NCBI GenBank assembly: GCA_900074885.1
Contig: FJUW01000008.1
Coordinates: 188,495-252,494, forward strand
Direction of reading: 5' to 3'
Length of the DNA: 64,000 nucleotides
Origin: Rhynchosporium graminicola
Lineage: Eukaryota; Ascomycota; Leotiomycetes; Helotiales; Ploettnerulaceae
A program made the position numbers and the translations under genes. Numbering within the stretch: position 1 is the stretch's first letter; each line of letters opens with the position of its first letter. The notes beneath the pieces are model-generated. The model had not been told where the DNA came from and searched no databases. It worked only from the letters and a program-made list of their open reading frames with translations. This document shows, piece after piece, positions 24,101-36,629 of the stretch.

Positions 24101-25529
24101 AGTGCTGGACGAGACCCACCTGTAACCCCCTTCCGTACATGCTGTAATAATCTGACCTTTGGCGTCTGTGCGTAGTACTAGAAGATTCCACATTACAAGG
24201 GGTATCAGCCAATGAACTAATATGGTTTCTCCATTTTATTCCATAATAAGAGAGATCAGGGTTATCTTGCACGGACAGGAAAGGTCAGATTATTCCACCC
24301 TGTACGAAGTATTCATCATGTATGCGAGCTAGCCAGGTTAGCCCTACTAGCGGCTCTGGTCAGTAGGCGAGGCACGGCGAAGGTTACCCGCATCCGCCAA
24401 ATTGACTCTCTTACTAACTACTTGACTTTTCATAGGGTCCTTACTACAAACTCAGTCTAGAGTATATTCAAATTTTAGTATATGCCTCGAGACAAACTCT
24501 AGGGCGGGGGTAGAGCTGTCCGCCTTTTATGCGGACTAGTTTATAAAGCATATGCAGATTTCAGCATATGTACCCAAGGATATACTACCGGCTGATACTT
24601 TTATATAGATTTAATAGTAGGCAGACTCAAACTTAGGTATACGTACATCTATATAGATGCCACGGAAAGACTCTAAGGAAATCCTTTATATAACTTAGTT
24701 TTAAGTATATGAATATTTAAGTATATGCCGCAGAGATAAGCTATAGCGCCGAGGGCCGCTGTTTTGCAGATGTAATTTAAGGGTACGCGGATTTAAGTAA
24801 ATGCCCCGGAGACTATCGAGACAAGCGATAGGGGGGGCTTAGGGGACCTTATTTTACAGAATCAATTTAAGAATATACAGATTAAGCATTTACCTTAAAA
24901 TAAAACGAGATAAATGCATGGAAGGTGGTAGTGGTACAGTCTTCTTAATTTTGGGCATACACAGATATAAGAATATGCTCTCGAGACAGGCGATGGCGGT
25001 AGGGGATGCTGTTTTGCAGAATTAGTTCGAGAATACGCAGATTTAAGCATATGCCACTAAGACAAGCGACGGTAGAGGTCGCCCTTTCTGCAGAATTATT
25101 TCCGGGCACACACAAGTTTCAAGTATATGCCCCCGAGATAAGCCTCGCGAGAAGGGCAAGGCACTGCGGTTTAAATTGTACGCATACGCAAACTAAGCAT
25201 ATGCCCCAAGACTAGCGAAACAAGTGCCGGGAAGGATGTGGGTGCTTGACCTTGCTTTGTTTGGGCATATTCAGATTTAAGCATATGCCCCAAGACAACC
25301 GACTATAAAGAGAGCCCTTCCGCAAACTTATTTTGAAGCATATACAGAAATGAGTTCATGAACCAAGGATAAGCGACCCACCGATCCTTCTCTGAAGATT
25401 CTTAGGGAGACTCACTTTTGGGTAGATGCAGATTCGGGTGTAAGCCCCAATGACAAGTGTGCCATGGTAAGACTTTGAGGAAATCCTTCTCTAGACTTGG
25501 CTTTGAGCATACGAATATCTAAGTATATG
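21121..25529. repeat. Satellite array, period about 75 bp, GCATATGC core
   Basis: Consecutive CAGATTT-AAGCATATGCC cores start at 21469, 21545, 21622, 21696, 21769, 21842 and 21918, so units are 73-77 bp. Each has a core, then CCGAGACAAGCG, a purine-rich GGGAAGGAG-like block and TTTTTGATTTTGGGCATACG. Roughly 50 diverged units occur, interrupted by about 0.5 kb of unrelated sequence at 23930-24440 and by the retrotransposon to the right. The ORFs inside are chance frames repeating the same period. The array could be subtelomeric, centromeric or simply heterochromatic; the window does not say. Confidence 0.85.
23986..24138. repeat. Inverted repeat (32-bp arms, 89-bp loop) inside the satellite
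   Basis: The left arm 23986-24017 and right arm 24107-24138 are reverse complements at 31 of 32 positions (GTACGGAAGGGGGTT at the outer end). A second perfect 14-bp inverted pair lies at 24146-24159 and 24281-24294 (AATAATCTGACCTT). Together they could be remains of a small TIR element inserted in the satellite. No transposase and no clear target duplication were found. Confidence 0.6.
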
Positions 25530-25722
25530 TGTTGGTCCATAGCCGCTAGGGCTGCTGGAGCCGAACCGAGGTTTAGCCGGCCAGATATATCTCCCTGTTT
25601 CGGGTCGAGATATCTAGATTCTTCAGCCACGAATATAACTACTATTGAACCCTAATACTACTGTATAACTAACTCACGTGAGACTACTTAATTGTACGTA
25701 CCTACATAGAGTGATACTAATA
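25530..25722 (+). repeat. Left LTR, 193 bp
   Basis: Starts TGTTGGTCCATAG and ends ACTAATA. It differs from the right LTR at 12 positions, all transitions. At 9 of these one copy has TpA where the other has CpA or TpG. Contains the palindromic CTCACGTGAG. Confidence 0.93.
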
Positions 25723-26230
25723 TTGATCAATGGACGCATAGATCAAATCACTCTTTTGAAGTAGCTAAATAAAGAACTGTTTGACTACTAAGAAAGAGCG
25801 CACGTTATTAAGTACTCGAAGAGTAAGACAGTTTCTTACTACGGCAGCACTTTAATAATAAAAGAGACTACGTCTTCTTTATCTATTACTCTGAACTACT
25901 TAGATAATCACTAGAATTCTCCCTGCGATACGGTTAAAGGATCAGACTTCTAGCGTATTATACTACCTAAACTCTACGTATTTCGACTACCTAACTACGC
26001 GTAACGCGCCCACAGCAGAAGTATCCCTTCTGCTACTCCGGACTATAATTTAACTATTTTTCCTTACTAAAATCTGATAATTTTTATATACGCCACGCTA
26101 GCGCTTCCGAGATCTCGCAGCCTAAGACTTCGGAATTAAACATTTCAAAGAATCTTAATAACCGCTAATCAGAAATACTGCTAAACTGGATCAAAACGTT
26201 CCCTAGACTCCGGTTAATAAGAATATTAAT

Positions 26231-29200
26231 ATGCCGAACGTTTCTATTCACCCCGATAGTACTCTAGGTATACTACGTCCGAAACCTGCGCCGAAGGTAC
26301 CTCTAGACCCCTCCCAGATTCAGAAGTATTTAAGAGACGCGAATAAAGCTATAAAGAGCTCAAATTATACCGACAAAGCTCTATTATCTCTCTTCTAAGA
26401 GTAGTACGATAGATAGACCGAAGAATCCTTTATATTAATCCTCAAATCTACGAACAGCGATCTCGTGACATATCTACGCAGCTCAGGCGTTTATATATCG
26501 GACGACAACAACGACCCCGTATACGAGCTCGCTGCGCTTCTTCGATATAACTAGAAGGAGTTGAAAGCTTATTAGATAACTAAGGCTCTACTAGAGATGG
26601 AAGGAGAACATATGCGCTCCTTATAGTTAAAATCTGCAGTCGCTAAGGCTATGGCTAATACTATATAACCACGGAAGACAGACAAGCTCGTAATAGTTAA
26701 AGAGGTTCAAGAGCGTTAACTAGAGGAGACTGAGATCGAGACCGAAGAAGGAGAAGGAGCTATAATCACAGTCATAGCCGTATAACTCTCTAAGCTCCGT
26801 GAAGATATAAAGAATAAGGCGGAGAAGGAAGTTCGTAAAGATACGGAGAAAGAAACGGAGAAGAGACTACTTAATCAACTATCTTATAAATAAGACGAAG
26901 CTAAGATGCTCTATATAAAGAAGATATTTGAAGATAGAAAGAAGAGATATTAAAGTATAATATTCCTTAATAAGAATATAGAAGAATTCGACCTCCGCAG
27001 CAACGCCTTATTACCTCTCGCACTAACTCCGATAGATAAGACGTGGGGAAAGAAGATCTCTATCTTCACGAAGCTATACCTAGAAGAGATGAAGTTCAAG
27101 AGAGATAGCGATAGCTTTATAAGTAAGATCAGAATCTTCCGTAATACTTACTTACAAGCAGAGATTCTACCTAGAGTATATATAAAGGCTTTCCTATTAA
27201 TCCTCAAAGGCGCTGCCTTAGAGCATTATTACTTCAATTTGAGCAGTACTCCAAGAGCTCTATTAATCATTAACTTCAATAGCATATATAAGAACTTCAT
27301 CGAGCACTTCGAGAATAACGAATTCGCAAGAGCCTCACTTATAAAGTTCAATTTCCTTACGCTTGATATAGTTAAAGCTGAAAACCTTAGAAAGACTCTC
27401 TCCGAATGCTTCAATCTCTTAATTACGAAAGTTAGATAATTATATTATAGTATACCGATCGAGATACGTACAGAGCAAGTTATACTTAACAAGCTCGTTA
27501 TGGCTTACTAACAGACACCTATATATACGATCGTATTAGCTATACTTTAATCTACACTTGAAAAGACGATCTCTACGCTAAAGAACTATATCGTCATATA
27601 TAAATACTCATATCCCGCCGAAAGCTTCCCCGCCGGAGACGCCTTCTATATAAATAGACGCTTCTAAGGAAATAGAGCAGGTTAAAGAGGGAGATCTATA
27701 CTAAGCCGGAACTAGAGATCTCAGGGCAGATTCAATAGATCTAAGCCGAAGAAGGATAGAGAGCTTAACTATCTTAATAAGAACAGCAAGAGATTGAAGT
27801 ACTAAGTCTACGATAAGACAGATTATATATTATAGGACTATTTAGCGGAGGAAAGATAAAGAGCGAAAGACGAATTCAAGAAGAAGAACGCTACGAAATT
27901 CAATAATAACTACGGAAAGGCGTTTAAGCAAGTATATAGATAATTTATTATAAAGTACGAAAGTACGGAGGAGTAATACTTAGCTAGCGCGTTTCTTTAA
28001 TACGAAGTCACTTCTGATAATATAAGCAGCAATAGCGACAGCGAAACATTCATGATTTCTCTTAGAGAACTCTCAGCGTTAGCCGCGTAGCAGATCACTT
28101 AAAAGCTTATAAATACCGCTTTCTTATACTTAATTTCAGCTTCTGAAGTACTCCCAGATAAGGCCGATCTAGAGACCGAAATCGAAGTTATAATAAGCAA
28201 TCCGCGATATAACGCTTCGACCTTCTAAGGAATCATAATCGACACTAGAGTAGTAAAGGTCTCTACAGTTAGTAAAAGTTAGTACAAGGCTTACAAGGCT
28301 CTGTATAAAGCTGAACTCCTGCTATCCCGTAGAATCAGTATTAAATTCGGTATTAGTAATACTTCATTTATCGGAGTACTAATCGTCCCATCTCCTATTA
28401 GAGAGATCCAATTTAAGGTTATAACTATAGATATACCGTTTCTACTATATTTAGACGATATAGATAAGCTCAAAGTTATACTAGATAACTTTCGCAATAT
28501 ACTCGTTATACTAAACGGTAATATACTTATTATTCGAAAATAGGGCTATCCTTTCCTACTTTAGGAGCAATCCCGTGAAGCACTTAAAGCCTATGTTACT
28601 AATAACTTAACGAATAACGTACTTACAGAGGCTAATCTATATCGATTATATTATAGATTCAGCTATCCTTCTATACGAAAGCTAGAAAAGTTACTAGAAG
28701 AGTCTAGTCACGAGCATAACTCTGAGTTACTAAAGAAGCTTACTAAATTCTATAAGCACTATTAAATTCACGGAATATCACTTAGTAGATTTAAATTTAA
28801 GCTTTATAACGACGTATTATTTAACTATACTATCATAATCAATATTATATAGCTTAACAAAAGTCCAGTCTTATATATAGTTAACGAAGGTATTATATTC
28901 CAGAACAGTAGTTTCTTAAAGAATATCTCTACTAAGCACGTATAGGAGAGATTTAAGTAACTATAGAATAATACTTTCCTTAGTCCACCCGATTATATTA
29001 TTACAGACGCAGGTACGTAATTTAAATTAAGAGAATTCGTATAGAGCGTAAAGGTCGAAGGTTTAATAGTTAAGATCGTACCTATTGAAGCTTACTATTC
29101 AATTAGTAAGGTGGAAAGATATCATATACCTTTAAAGAAGGCGTATATGATTATTCGTAAGGAGCTACTATATCTTAATAAGGAGATGGCTTTACAGATA

Positions 29201-31393
29201 GCTTTCCACGTAATTAACTATATTACTGGACCCGAGGGAATTATACTTATACTACTAGTATTTAGAGCTTACCTAAGAATAGTTAAGATAGATGTATTAT
29301 TACCGACTATCTCCTAGCGTACTATAGCTATATATAAGGCTACTGAGGAGATTAGAAAACTATAAGCTAGACGCTAAGTATAAGATACTCTGAATATACG
29401 AAATAGGCTAAGTTCTATAGCTATTAAGAGCTTACTATTAAACTCTCTTATACTCGTTTAGAGAGAGGTAAGAGGAAACCTACGTAAAGGATTCTAGGAT
29501 AGCCTATAGCTATTAATCTCTATAGATAGAGAGAACTACGTTATTAAGAACGATAGCAGTTTGATAACCTTCCGTTCTATATTAATTAAACTATAGTACA
29601 AAGAATTAGATAATTCTAATAATTCTAGAGATATTATTGAAGAAATTACGATCTTAATACCTCTAGCTGTCTCGCTTAAGCCCTCGCTTAGCACTAAATC
29701 CAAGAACGTCCTACTACTAAGAGAATAACCTTAACGTACTCGTCGAAAGCTTTTACGATTTAGAGACGAAGATACTAAAGTCTTCTTCGCTTATACGGAG
29801 GAGATATTTATTAGATTTCCTATAGCGGAGCCGAAATACGCAGTATTAAGAAGAAAGGAAATTGATAGGCTTATCGCAATAAGTATCTTTAAATTAATCT
29901 ATAAGGACGACTTACCGAAAGGAGCTAGAGTATTTAATGCGAAGTTCATCGATAATACTAAATTCGAGGGAACGCAGAAGGCTTACGAGAAGTCAAGACT
30001 TATTATATAAGTATATAATAATACTGGAAAGAAAGAAGTACTTACTACGTCACCTATAATTCAGCGTTATAATCACAGACTACTTTTGATATACGTAGTT
30101 ATGTACCCTGAATTCAAGGTCTACAGTCGTAATATTACTTAAGCTTATACCTAAGCTACAACTCAGCTAGTCAGAGACTTCTTCGTACGACCTCTAAAGG
30201 AGATTATAGTATAGTTAGATTAGTTTCTCCGCTGCGTTAGGCTAATATATAGTATACTAGAATCAGCTAATTACTAGTTCGGAACCTACTATAGTTATAA
30301 AGTCAAGAAGTTACTGATAATTCTGTCTACGTATGATGTCTACTTGCTATCGGTCTTAAACTTAAAGATCGGTATAAGAGTACTAGGTCTATAGATTAAT
30401 AATACCTTCTTCGTAAGAGACGACTAATTTATTGAGAGTGAAGAACGAGAACTTAAGAAGGCTGGTTTTACGTCGAACGAAAGAGAGTAACTTACTATGG
30501 AGTATCCTATTGACTTTAATAGAGGTTATATTACGCTTTACACTGATAGCTCTATCACGCTTAGTCAGAACGCTTACAATAAGACCTTAAAGTTAATCGA
30601 AGATGAACTTACTAATCTGCTTAACTCCCGTGGAGGAGTACGAAAAGGTCTAACGTAATTAGAGTAATTTGCTGCTTAGAGAGTAAGAGGTTCATACTTT
30701 ATAACTATATCATAGCCGGAAGCTGCGTTCGACGTCTCCTTTATAGTATAAACTATAGAACCCATAAAGGCTGACTTCGATCTGCTTAATAAGAGAATTA
30801 TATAGCAGAAGCTTAACTGCGCTAAAGGTCTTAAATTTATTAAACTCGATAAGAACTCACTTAAGCTTATCGTCTTTACTAATAGCTTATTTGCGAATTT
30901 GAAAGATTTCCATAGTTAAATTAGTTATGTTTACGTGCTTACTGATAAGTACGAAAATGCGAATATTATTCACTAGTCTTCTACTTACTGTAAGAGAGTT
31001 ACTAGATTAGTACTAGCTTCTGAACTCTATGTAATATCGGAAGGATTTGATATGGCTAGCGCACTTAAAGCTACTATCGAGTAGATTATGGAAATTAATA
31101 TTCTACCTCTTGTTATAGCTATAGACTCCAAGTCGCTTTACGACTACGTAGTTAAGCTTAATATAACTTGCGAAAAGAGACTTATAATCGACTTAATATA
31201 TCTCCGCCAAGCTTACGAGAGAAAGGAGATATCTAAGGTAATTTAGGTAGTAGGACTAGATAACCTTACTAACGCTATAACGAAGTTAAATTATAATACC
31301 GCTCTGAAGGAGCTACTTAATACTAATAAGTTAGTGATTAAGGCGATAGAATAGGTAGAGAGAGATGACTTGAAGCCGGAAGAGAGCCTATGA
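26231..31393 (+). pseudogene. Copia gag-pol polyprotein, one frame with many TAA/TAG
   Basis: One frame runs from ATG 26231 to TGA 31391 (1721 codons) with no frameshift but dozens of TAA/TAG. Gag-like sequence lies near 27.09-27.44 kb. The protease motif near 28.24 kb reads IDTR instead of DTG. The integrase zinc region near 28.65 kb reads SYPSIRKL where HPS is usual. The core has an AGT-stop-F and VERYH block near 29.0-29.1 kb. Reverse transcriptase covers about 29.9-30.5 kb (GARVFNAKF, EKSRLII). Its catalytic Asp pair near 30.39 kb is Asn-Asn. RNase H lies near 30.8-31.2 kb (ASELYVISEGFD, DSKSLYDYVVKL). Some stops replace Trp (LV-stop-RE near 29.46 kb), others probably Gln. The element cannot move by itself. 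Confidence 0.88.
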
Positions 31394-31605
31394 GGGGTTT
31401 GCTTTAGTTATACGGAAACGAGAAGAATCTTCGCTGGTATTACGTGCGAACTTATATACTACTTCTTACTACTTCTTACAAGAGTGCGATACTTCTAAGT
31501 ATACCTCTCTAAAAGTCTAGAACTAGATACTTTTGTTTAGTGCGTTTCTTATAGCGATTTATAGAGAGAGAGGAGTAGTTTAGAGCTACTTTGAAGTACT
31601 CCTAG

Positions 31606-31798
31606 TGTTAGTCCATAGCCGCTAGGGCTGCTAGAGCTGAACCGAGGTTTAGCTGGCCAGATATATCTCCCTGTTTCGGGTCGAGATATTTAGATTCTTC
31701 AGCCACGAATATAACTACTATTAAACCCTAATACTACTGTATAACTGACTCACGTGAGACTACTTGATTGTACGTACCCACACAGAGTGATACCAACA
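31606..31798 (+). repeat. Right LTR, 193 bp
   Basis: Starts TGTTAGTCCATAG and ends ACCAACA, followed by the ATATG target duplication. It is 181/193 identical to the left LTR. Confidence 0.93.
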
Positions 31799-31990
31799 AT
31801 ATGTTTCCGAGACAAGCAACGGTGGTAGGGATGCTGTTATCCAGACTTGATTTATGGATACGCAGATCTAAGCATTTGCCTCGAAACGAGTCCTCGGAAG
31901 GGACTTTAAGTGCAACCTTATGTGCAAAACCAAGTTGAAGCATACGCAGGTATTAGTATGTGACGGCGAAAAAATCCTGCAGGCTGTTCT
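31799..31990. repeat. Satellite resuming after the retrotransposon
   Basis: ATATG then TTTCCGAGACAAGCAACGG continues the satellite unit broken at 25529. Two or three more degenerate units follow (CAGATCTAAGCATTTGCC near 31862). Confidence 0.75.
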
Positions 31991-32314
31991 GTAGTTATAC
32001 GCGTAATTGGGGATATGCGTTCATTAATACGGAGGCCGTAAATTTCAGCCATCTGCGAATAAAGTAGGTACCTCATGACAGATCACGCGGCCAACAGCAC
32101 AATCTATTGCGGGCCCTTCTCAGAATTAATTGATCGAGGGGTGGCTTTTGAGGAGCGAACTGTTTCGATAGTAAATCCAACTCACCCAACAATCAAACAG
32201 AGTTCTTCCTGCAAACTTTTAAGGAGTCACTTATTCACAGTTACAGAAGTAGGCAAATTGGTTTAATGCTTCAGCTTTCATGAGATAGATGTAAATATCA
32301 TAAGTGTCATCCTG
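31991..32314. other. No recognisable gene
   Basis: A plus ORF (32075-32266, 63 codons) has no recognisable feature. Confidence 0.35.
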
Positions 32315-32885
32315 TCAGAAAATATGTAACGCTACCGGTTTTGTCCACGCGTAAACAAGAGGTGGTGACCGTTCCTTAATCCCCATAAATAATAGGCGGT
32401 GACTAGACTCCGAAGCTAGTTCTACGCGCGGGGTTGGAAGCTCCTCACGAGGAGCAATGCTTTCTTCGCTACCACAACGACATTGATAATAGTGATGAAC
32501 GTAATAGTGGACTTCTCGACGCAGTTGGCCGAGTTCGCCATCCCAGGTCGATAGAGAGTGAAAATCCCGTCTCGGTTCCTCGAGGAATCTCTTGACGCAG
32601 CGGGAATAGACGCTAGGTCGGGGTAATTTACCAGGGACAAAAGGATGTCGCACCTGATACGATCGCGAGCGCGGTCTTCGACACGCGGCACAGATATGCT
32701 CCATTGTATGTATGTAGATGCAGGAGCGCTAGAGCTTTTAGCATGTCGTAACGGTCACGAGCGGATTTGGGATATCTCACGTGTTTGAAGCGTCGATGAT
32801 TGTTGCTCCTGTAGAGATAGCGGTAGCCTATTCTATAAGGCTCTTCGATATCGCGCGGAGAATGATCGGGGACGGTTATATGCAA
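32315..32885 (-). pseudogene. Small zinc-binding fungal protein, frameshifted
   Basis: The upstream segment (HITVPDHSPRDIEEPYRIGY, then RYPKSARDRYDMLKAL) and the downstream segment (ICAACRRPRSRSYQ, HPFVPGKLPRPSVYSRC) are in different frames and meet near 32700-32725. So an indel or a missed intron separates them. The second segment has a CxxC...CxxC-like zinc site in which one Cys is probably Tyr (VYSRC where VCxxC is expected, TGT to TAT). I associate the CxxC-RSRxYxxxHP-PGxxPxP layout with a Leotiomycete family of unknown function. The true start is not found. Confidence 0.5.
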
Positions 32886-33105
32886 ACGTTCTAGTTATCG
32901 TCACTTATTAAATAGGCGTGTGCCCCAGCATCACGAAAATAATGAAAAGTAGGATTATGCCTAAATTATATGCACGCTCCAATATGACCTGCCTACTCAT
33001 GTATCAGGTGTATATCCCATGGGTATAAGACCAACTACCTGCCTGCACAATGAACTGAACATATCATTTCTATCCTTTCTTTAAACAGCAGCTGGCCTGC
33101 TCACT

Positions 33106-36100
33106 ATGAAATCGTGCAATCACAGTCACTGGCTTAGCCTGCACTCACACCACGGTGAAGTCACCTTCACTAAGTCCGATCGGGCTGCCACACTCCTTCA
33201 CAGTTTTCTTTATCCTGAATCTCAACGACCTTGTCTATTTGTTCTTATCGGAAATCGGTCCAAAGCGCGTGCGCTAAGAGAGTTGGCCTCGGCCAGTACC
33301 GGAAAACGATCAGCTGGCAAACGAGGCTACGGTGAGATTCACCTTCACCTTGACCTATCCGCTCCTTTCAGTAGCAGGCCGATTTTGTTCGCAGATGGAG
33401 ACTTCCCAATCCAATAAAACATCAAGCCTTCCACGTGCAGGAAATGTCACGAGATGACCAACATACTTCTTCCAAAAGCAAGAGAGAGTCAACCGAACGA
33501 GACCTTACAGGCGGTTGCAGATAACATCTATCTTCGGCTCCTGCTTCCTTTCACCGATGTTCTCTGCTTCTTTGCCCTCGACCTTGGGGGACTACAGCCT
33601 ATTGCTCGCAGGCTTGCCGCCTGGCTAGACGTTGGCCACCCTCCGACCTTGCCGGTGATCGTGCCACCGCAGATTATCATTATAACAGAAACGTCAACAG
33701 CAGACTTACAAGAATCACAACTATTAGAGCACTTCCTTCGATTACTCGCTCTTGAGACGAGGACAGACCCTTCAACATGTTTCGCAGCCATTCGCGTGGT
33801 CACCCTGCTCCCAGATGGGCACATCTCATCGACGGCCCGCCATAGAAAGCTGAAAGAATCGTTAATGCATACCTCTGACCAGGTACGACTGCAAAGACTT
33901 GAGGTGAGTATGCTTTTCTCAGCACAGCATTTCGACACTTTCTTAAGGGAAGCTTGCTCTTGCTTCACAGAGGCTCTCAACAAGCCTTTTGATTTCATTC
34001 GGGCATCGCGTATAGTCAACCCGCCAGCCCTGGATCTCAAAGAGCATCTGACTAACTTATTAACTAAAATTAACACCATTAGGGAACTCAAAAACTTCGC
34101 TATCCCTCTCATTGCTTCTAGCCTGTTGCTGGATGGTTACCATCCTGACACGCATCGTGAGTTCAGTGCCAGAAGGGTAAGTAGATCTGACGAGAATGCA
34201 GCCTTCCGCCCTCGAGACGTTTTCCGATTGCTATACAAAGACTCTTGCCTCCAAGCATGCAGGGATAGCGTACACTTGCAAGACCCAGCCATTTTGGTTT
34301 TACCCTCCGGATCAGTGAGGATGATCGAGGATGCTTTCTCGGAGCTTTTTATGACGCTCAGCTCGCGACCAACTAATATAGCAGCAGATCTCCACCACAA
34401 GTTTTTCCTCGAGCTGCACCACGACTGGAAGGCATTCCAATTGGATAACACCTGCCTTATCTGCTTGCGAAGAACACCCCGGTACCGCCTGACATGCGGG
34501 CACTGCATCTGTCTTAGCTGCATTCGGAATTTTAGGACACTGAATGAACACGACCCATAGCTGTATAAATTGGAGAGCTGCGTCTTCTGTAATATCAGCA
34601 CATCGGGCATGGTCATCAAGGATCGTCCCCCTACGGCTGGCCTTCGGCTCTTGACGTTCGATAGGGGTGGAGTGCGAGGTCTTGCTACTCTATAGTACCT
34701 GCAGTGTCTTCAGGAAGAGATTGGCCTACCTTACCCAGTGCAGGAGAATTTCGATGTTGTTTTTGGCACAAGTATCGGCAAGTAATTTTCGTCGCCCAGG
34801 GATTCACAGCTAACCAGCATCAGGTGGAATCATTGCGATAAGGCTGTCAATATGCGGCTGGACAATCGAGCAAGCCACGGAAAATCTCGAGCACTACGCA
34901 GAGTTAGCATTTCAACCTCGTTCTTTATGGAACACCGAAATTCTACTGATCTCGCAATTCTTACAAGTGATTGACTTCATGATTTCATACCTCGCAGATA
35001 GCCGCTACTCGGCAGACAACCTGGAAGCGGCCTTACGAGAAGCATTTGGTAGCAACCGGAGCATGTTGGACTATTCGAATGCTACCAGAATCGGGACATG
35101 TGTCGGCTTACCGGTCACAACTATTCGTGACACGTCGATATATGTCTTTACGAACTACAACGGAGTTGGTACAAGGAGTCGTAATTGCGGTATGGTCAAC
35201 GCGTGGGTTTTATATGTCGACTGATAAAAGTAGGCTACCATGTCTTCGGTCCGAACGATGGCTCGTCGCGTGTCCCTTTGTGGGAGATATAAGTTTCTAT
35301 CGATAATATTTGGACTAGACTGACCAGAAGACAGTGCCAGGTGTGGATCTGCGGCACCTTTGTAAGTGTTCCTCTTAAGAAGGTGTTCTCGAAGCTGACA
35401 CACCAGTTATTTCAAACCAAAGCATATAACCGGACTGGGGACTTTTCAAGACGGCGGCTTGCGGGAGAATAATCCAGGAAACCTTACCTTGGAAGAGACG
35501 GCAGTTATATACCCGTCCATTGACGAACTAAGCCTTATGGTGTCACTGGGAACAGGATCATCTCGCCCCAGTGATATCCCACGTATGTCGCCGTCTCGCG
35601 GTATTTTCCAGGATGGCTTTATTGCGAGATTACTACGCGTATTCAAATTGTCGTTCGGTAGTATTCGTGGTCATAAATTCCGTAGCCGTCGACGCGAGGG
35701 CCGTAAAGAGCAATATTTCCGGTTCGACATGGAGTTTGATGGCCCGGAACCTGCCTTAGATAACACGACGAAGATGCAGGAACTGAAAACGGCCGCTCGA
35801 GCGGCTGTTCATGGATCCACGGAGCTGAAACGACTTGCACGTTGTATTGTAGCGGAGTTGTTTGTTTTTGAGCTGGACCATGATCCGTCGAGGGAGAATG
35901 GAAAATATCTTTGCACAGGGCGAATACTATGTCGTCGGCGTGCTAACCATCACGCGTTCGATATCCTGATGAAGCAGTTATCTAAAAAGTCGATCAAATT
36001 CTTTGTCGAGGGTCGTCCAATAGAAGGCTTGATCGACAGTTCGTAGTTGGATCCAAAGGGAAACTTCAGTAAAAGAGTCTCTATAGAGCTTATCGACAGG

Positions 36101-36295
36101 CGATCTGCTTTTACTATCCAACTGCGGGAAGGGAACATGGATTCTTGCAGTATCAGCGGCTCTCCATTTACAATCAATGGGCTCGTATCAGCCCAAGAGT
36201 TGAGCGCACCCTTCGGAACATCGAATCATCGGAAGCGGATAAGGGTAGACTTAGCAGATGTTTCGTACAGGAAGCGTCAGCGGGTGAGAGCTTAA
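33106..36295 (+). pseudogene. Patatin-like phospholipase with RING-like zinc motif
   Basis: Starts at ATG 33106. A long N-terminal region (VADNIYLRLLLPFTDVLCFF) leads to a RING-like motif (CLICLRRTPRYRLTCGHCIC) near 34450-34515, then the patatin domain. The glycine-rich oxyanion motif reads DRGGVRG where DGGGVRG is expected. The nucleophile elbow is GTSIG; its last Gly codon is split by a GC-AG intron, 34778-34823. Other introns are 35190-35233 and 35362-35406. The catalytic Asp lies in FQDGGLRENNP. Damage: TAA after DFPIQ near 33415; TAG 34558-34560 (HDP-stop, Trp expected); TAG 34693-34695; a frameshift near 35285; TGA 35321-35323 (Arg expected); TAG 36044-36046. Patatin domains are lipid acyl hydrolases, and in fungi they also occur as effector domains of NLR-type immunity proteins. 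Confidence 0.85.
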
Positions 36296-36629
36296 GGGCC
36301 ATGATATGAATACGACCTATGTATCTCGGATTCTGATCTCCAGTTGTCAGTTGTGCTTGTTTGTTTTGCTTACAGTATAACAGCAAGGGCTTGCGTATTC
36401 ACCTTACCGCCAAATGCCATGAGCAAGGCCTTCTCAGAGAGCCAACCTGTAAAACTTGGCGACGACTCACCCCTTGTTAGAGCCAAAATCATGACGAGTG
36501 AATCTGGTCAATGAGTGGTTCGTTTAGTTAAGTCACATCGTCTTTCGTACCTGCACGCAATCAAGTTGGCACTAATGCTCGATGGTCGTTGCCCATGCCA
36601 GCACTGCGAGATGCATAAATACCTCACGC

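Larger units (their letters stand above)
25530..31798 (+). mobile_element. Copia-type LTR retrotransposon, complete but inactivated
   Basis: Two 193-bp LTRs (TGTTGG...CCAACA type) flank a 5.9-kb interior. The 5-bp sequence ATATG is found directly before the left LTR (25525-25529) and after the right LTR (31799-31803), a perfect target duplication. Satellite sequence continues on both sides, so the element inserted into a satellite unit, at the GCATATG core. Domain order gag, protease, integrase, reverse transcriptase, RNase H is Copia-like. The interior is TA-rich and carries many TAA/TAG. The intact structure and mutated content suggest a single insertion later altered by a RIP-like process. 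Confidence 0.93.

Noticed and set aside
21121..25529. CRISPR-like array
   Set aside because: Units are directly joined and diverged over their whole length, without unique spacers, and the genome is eukaryotic.
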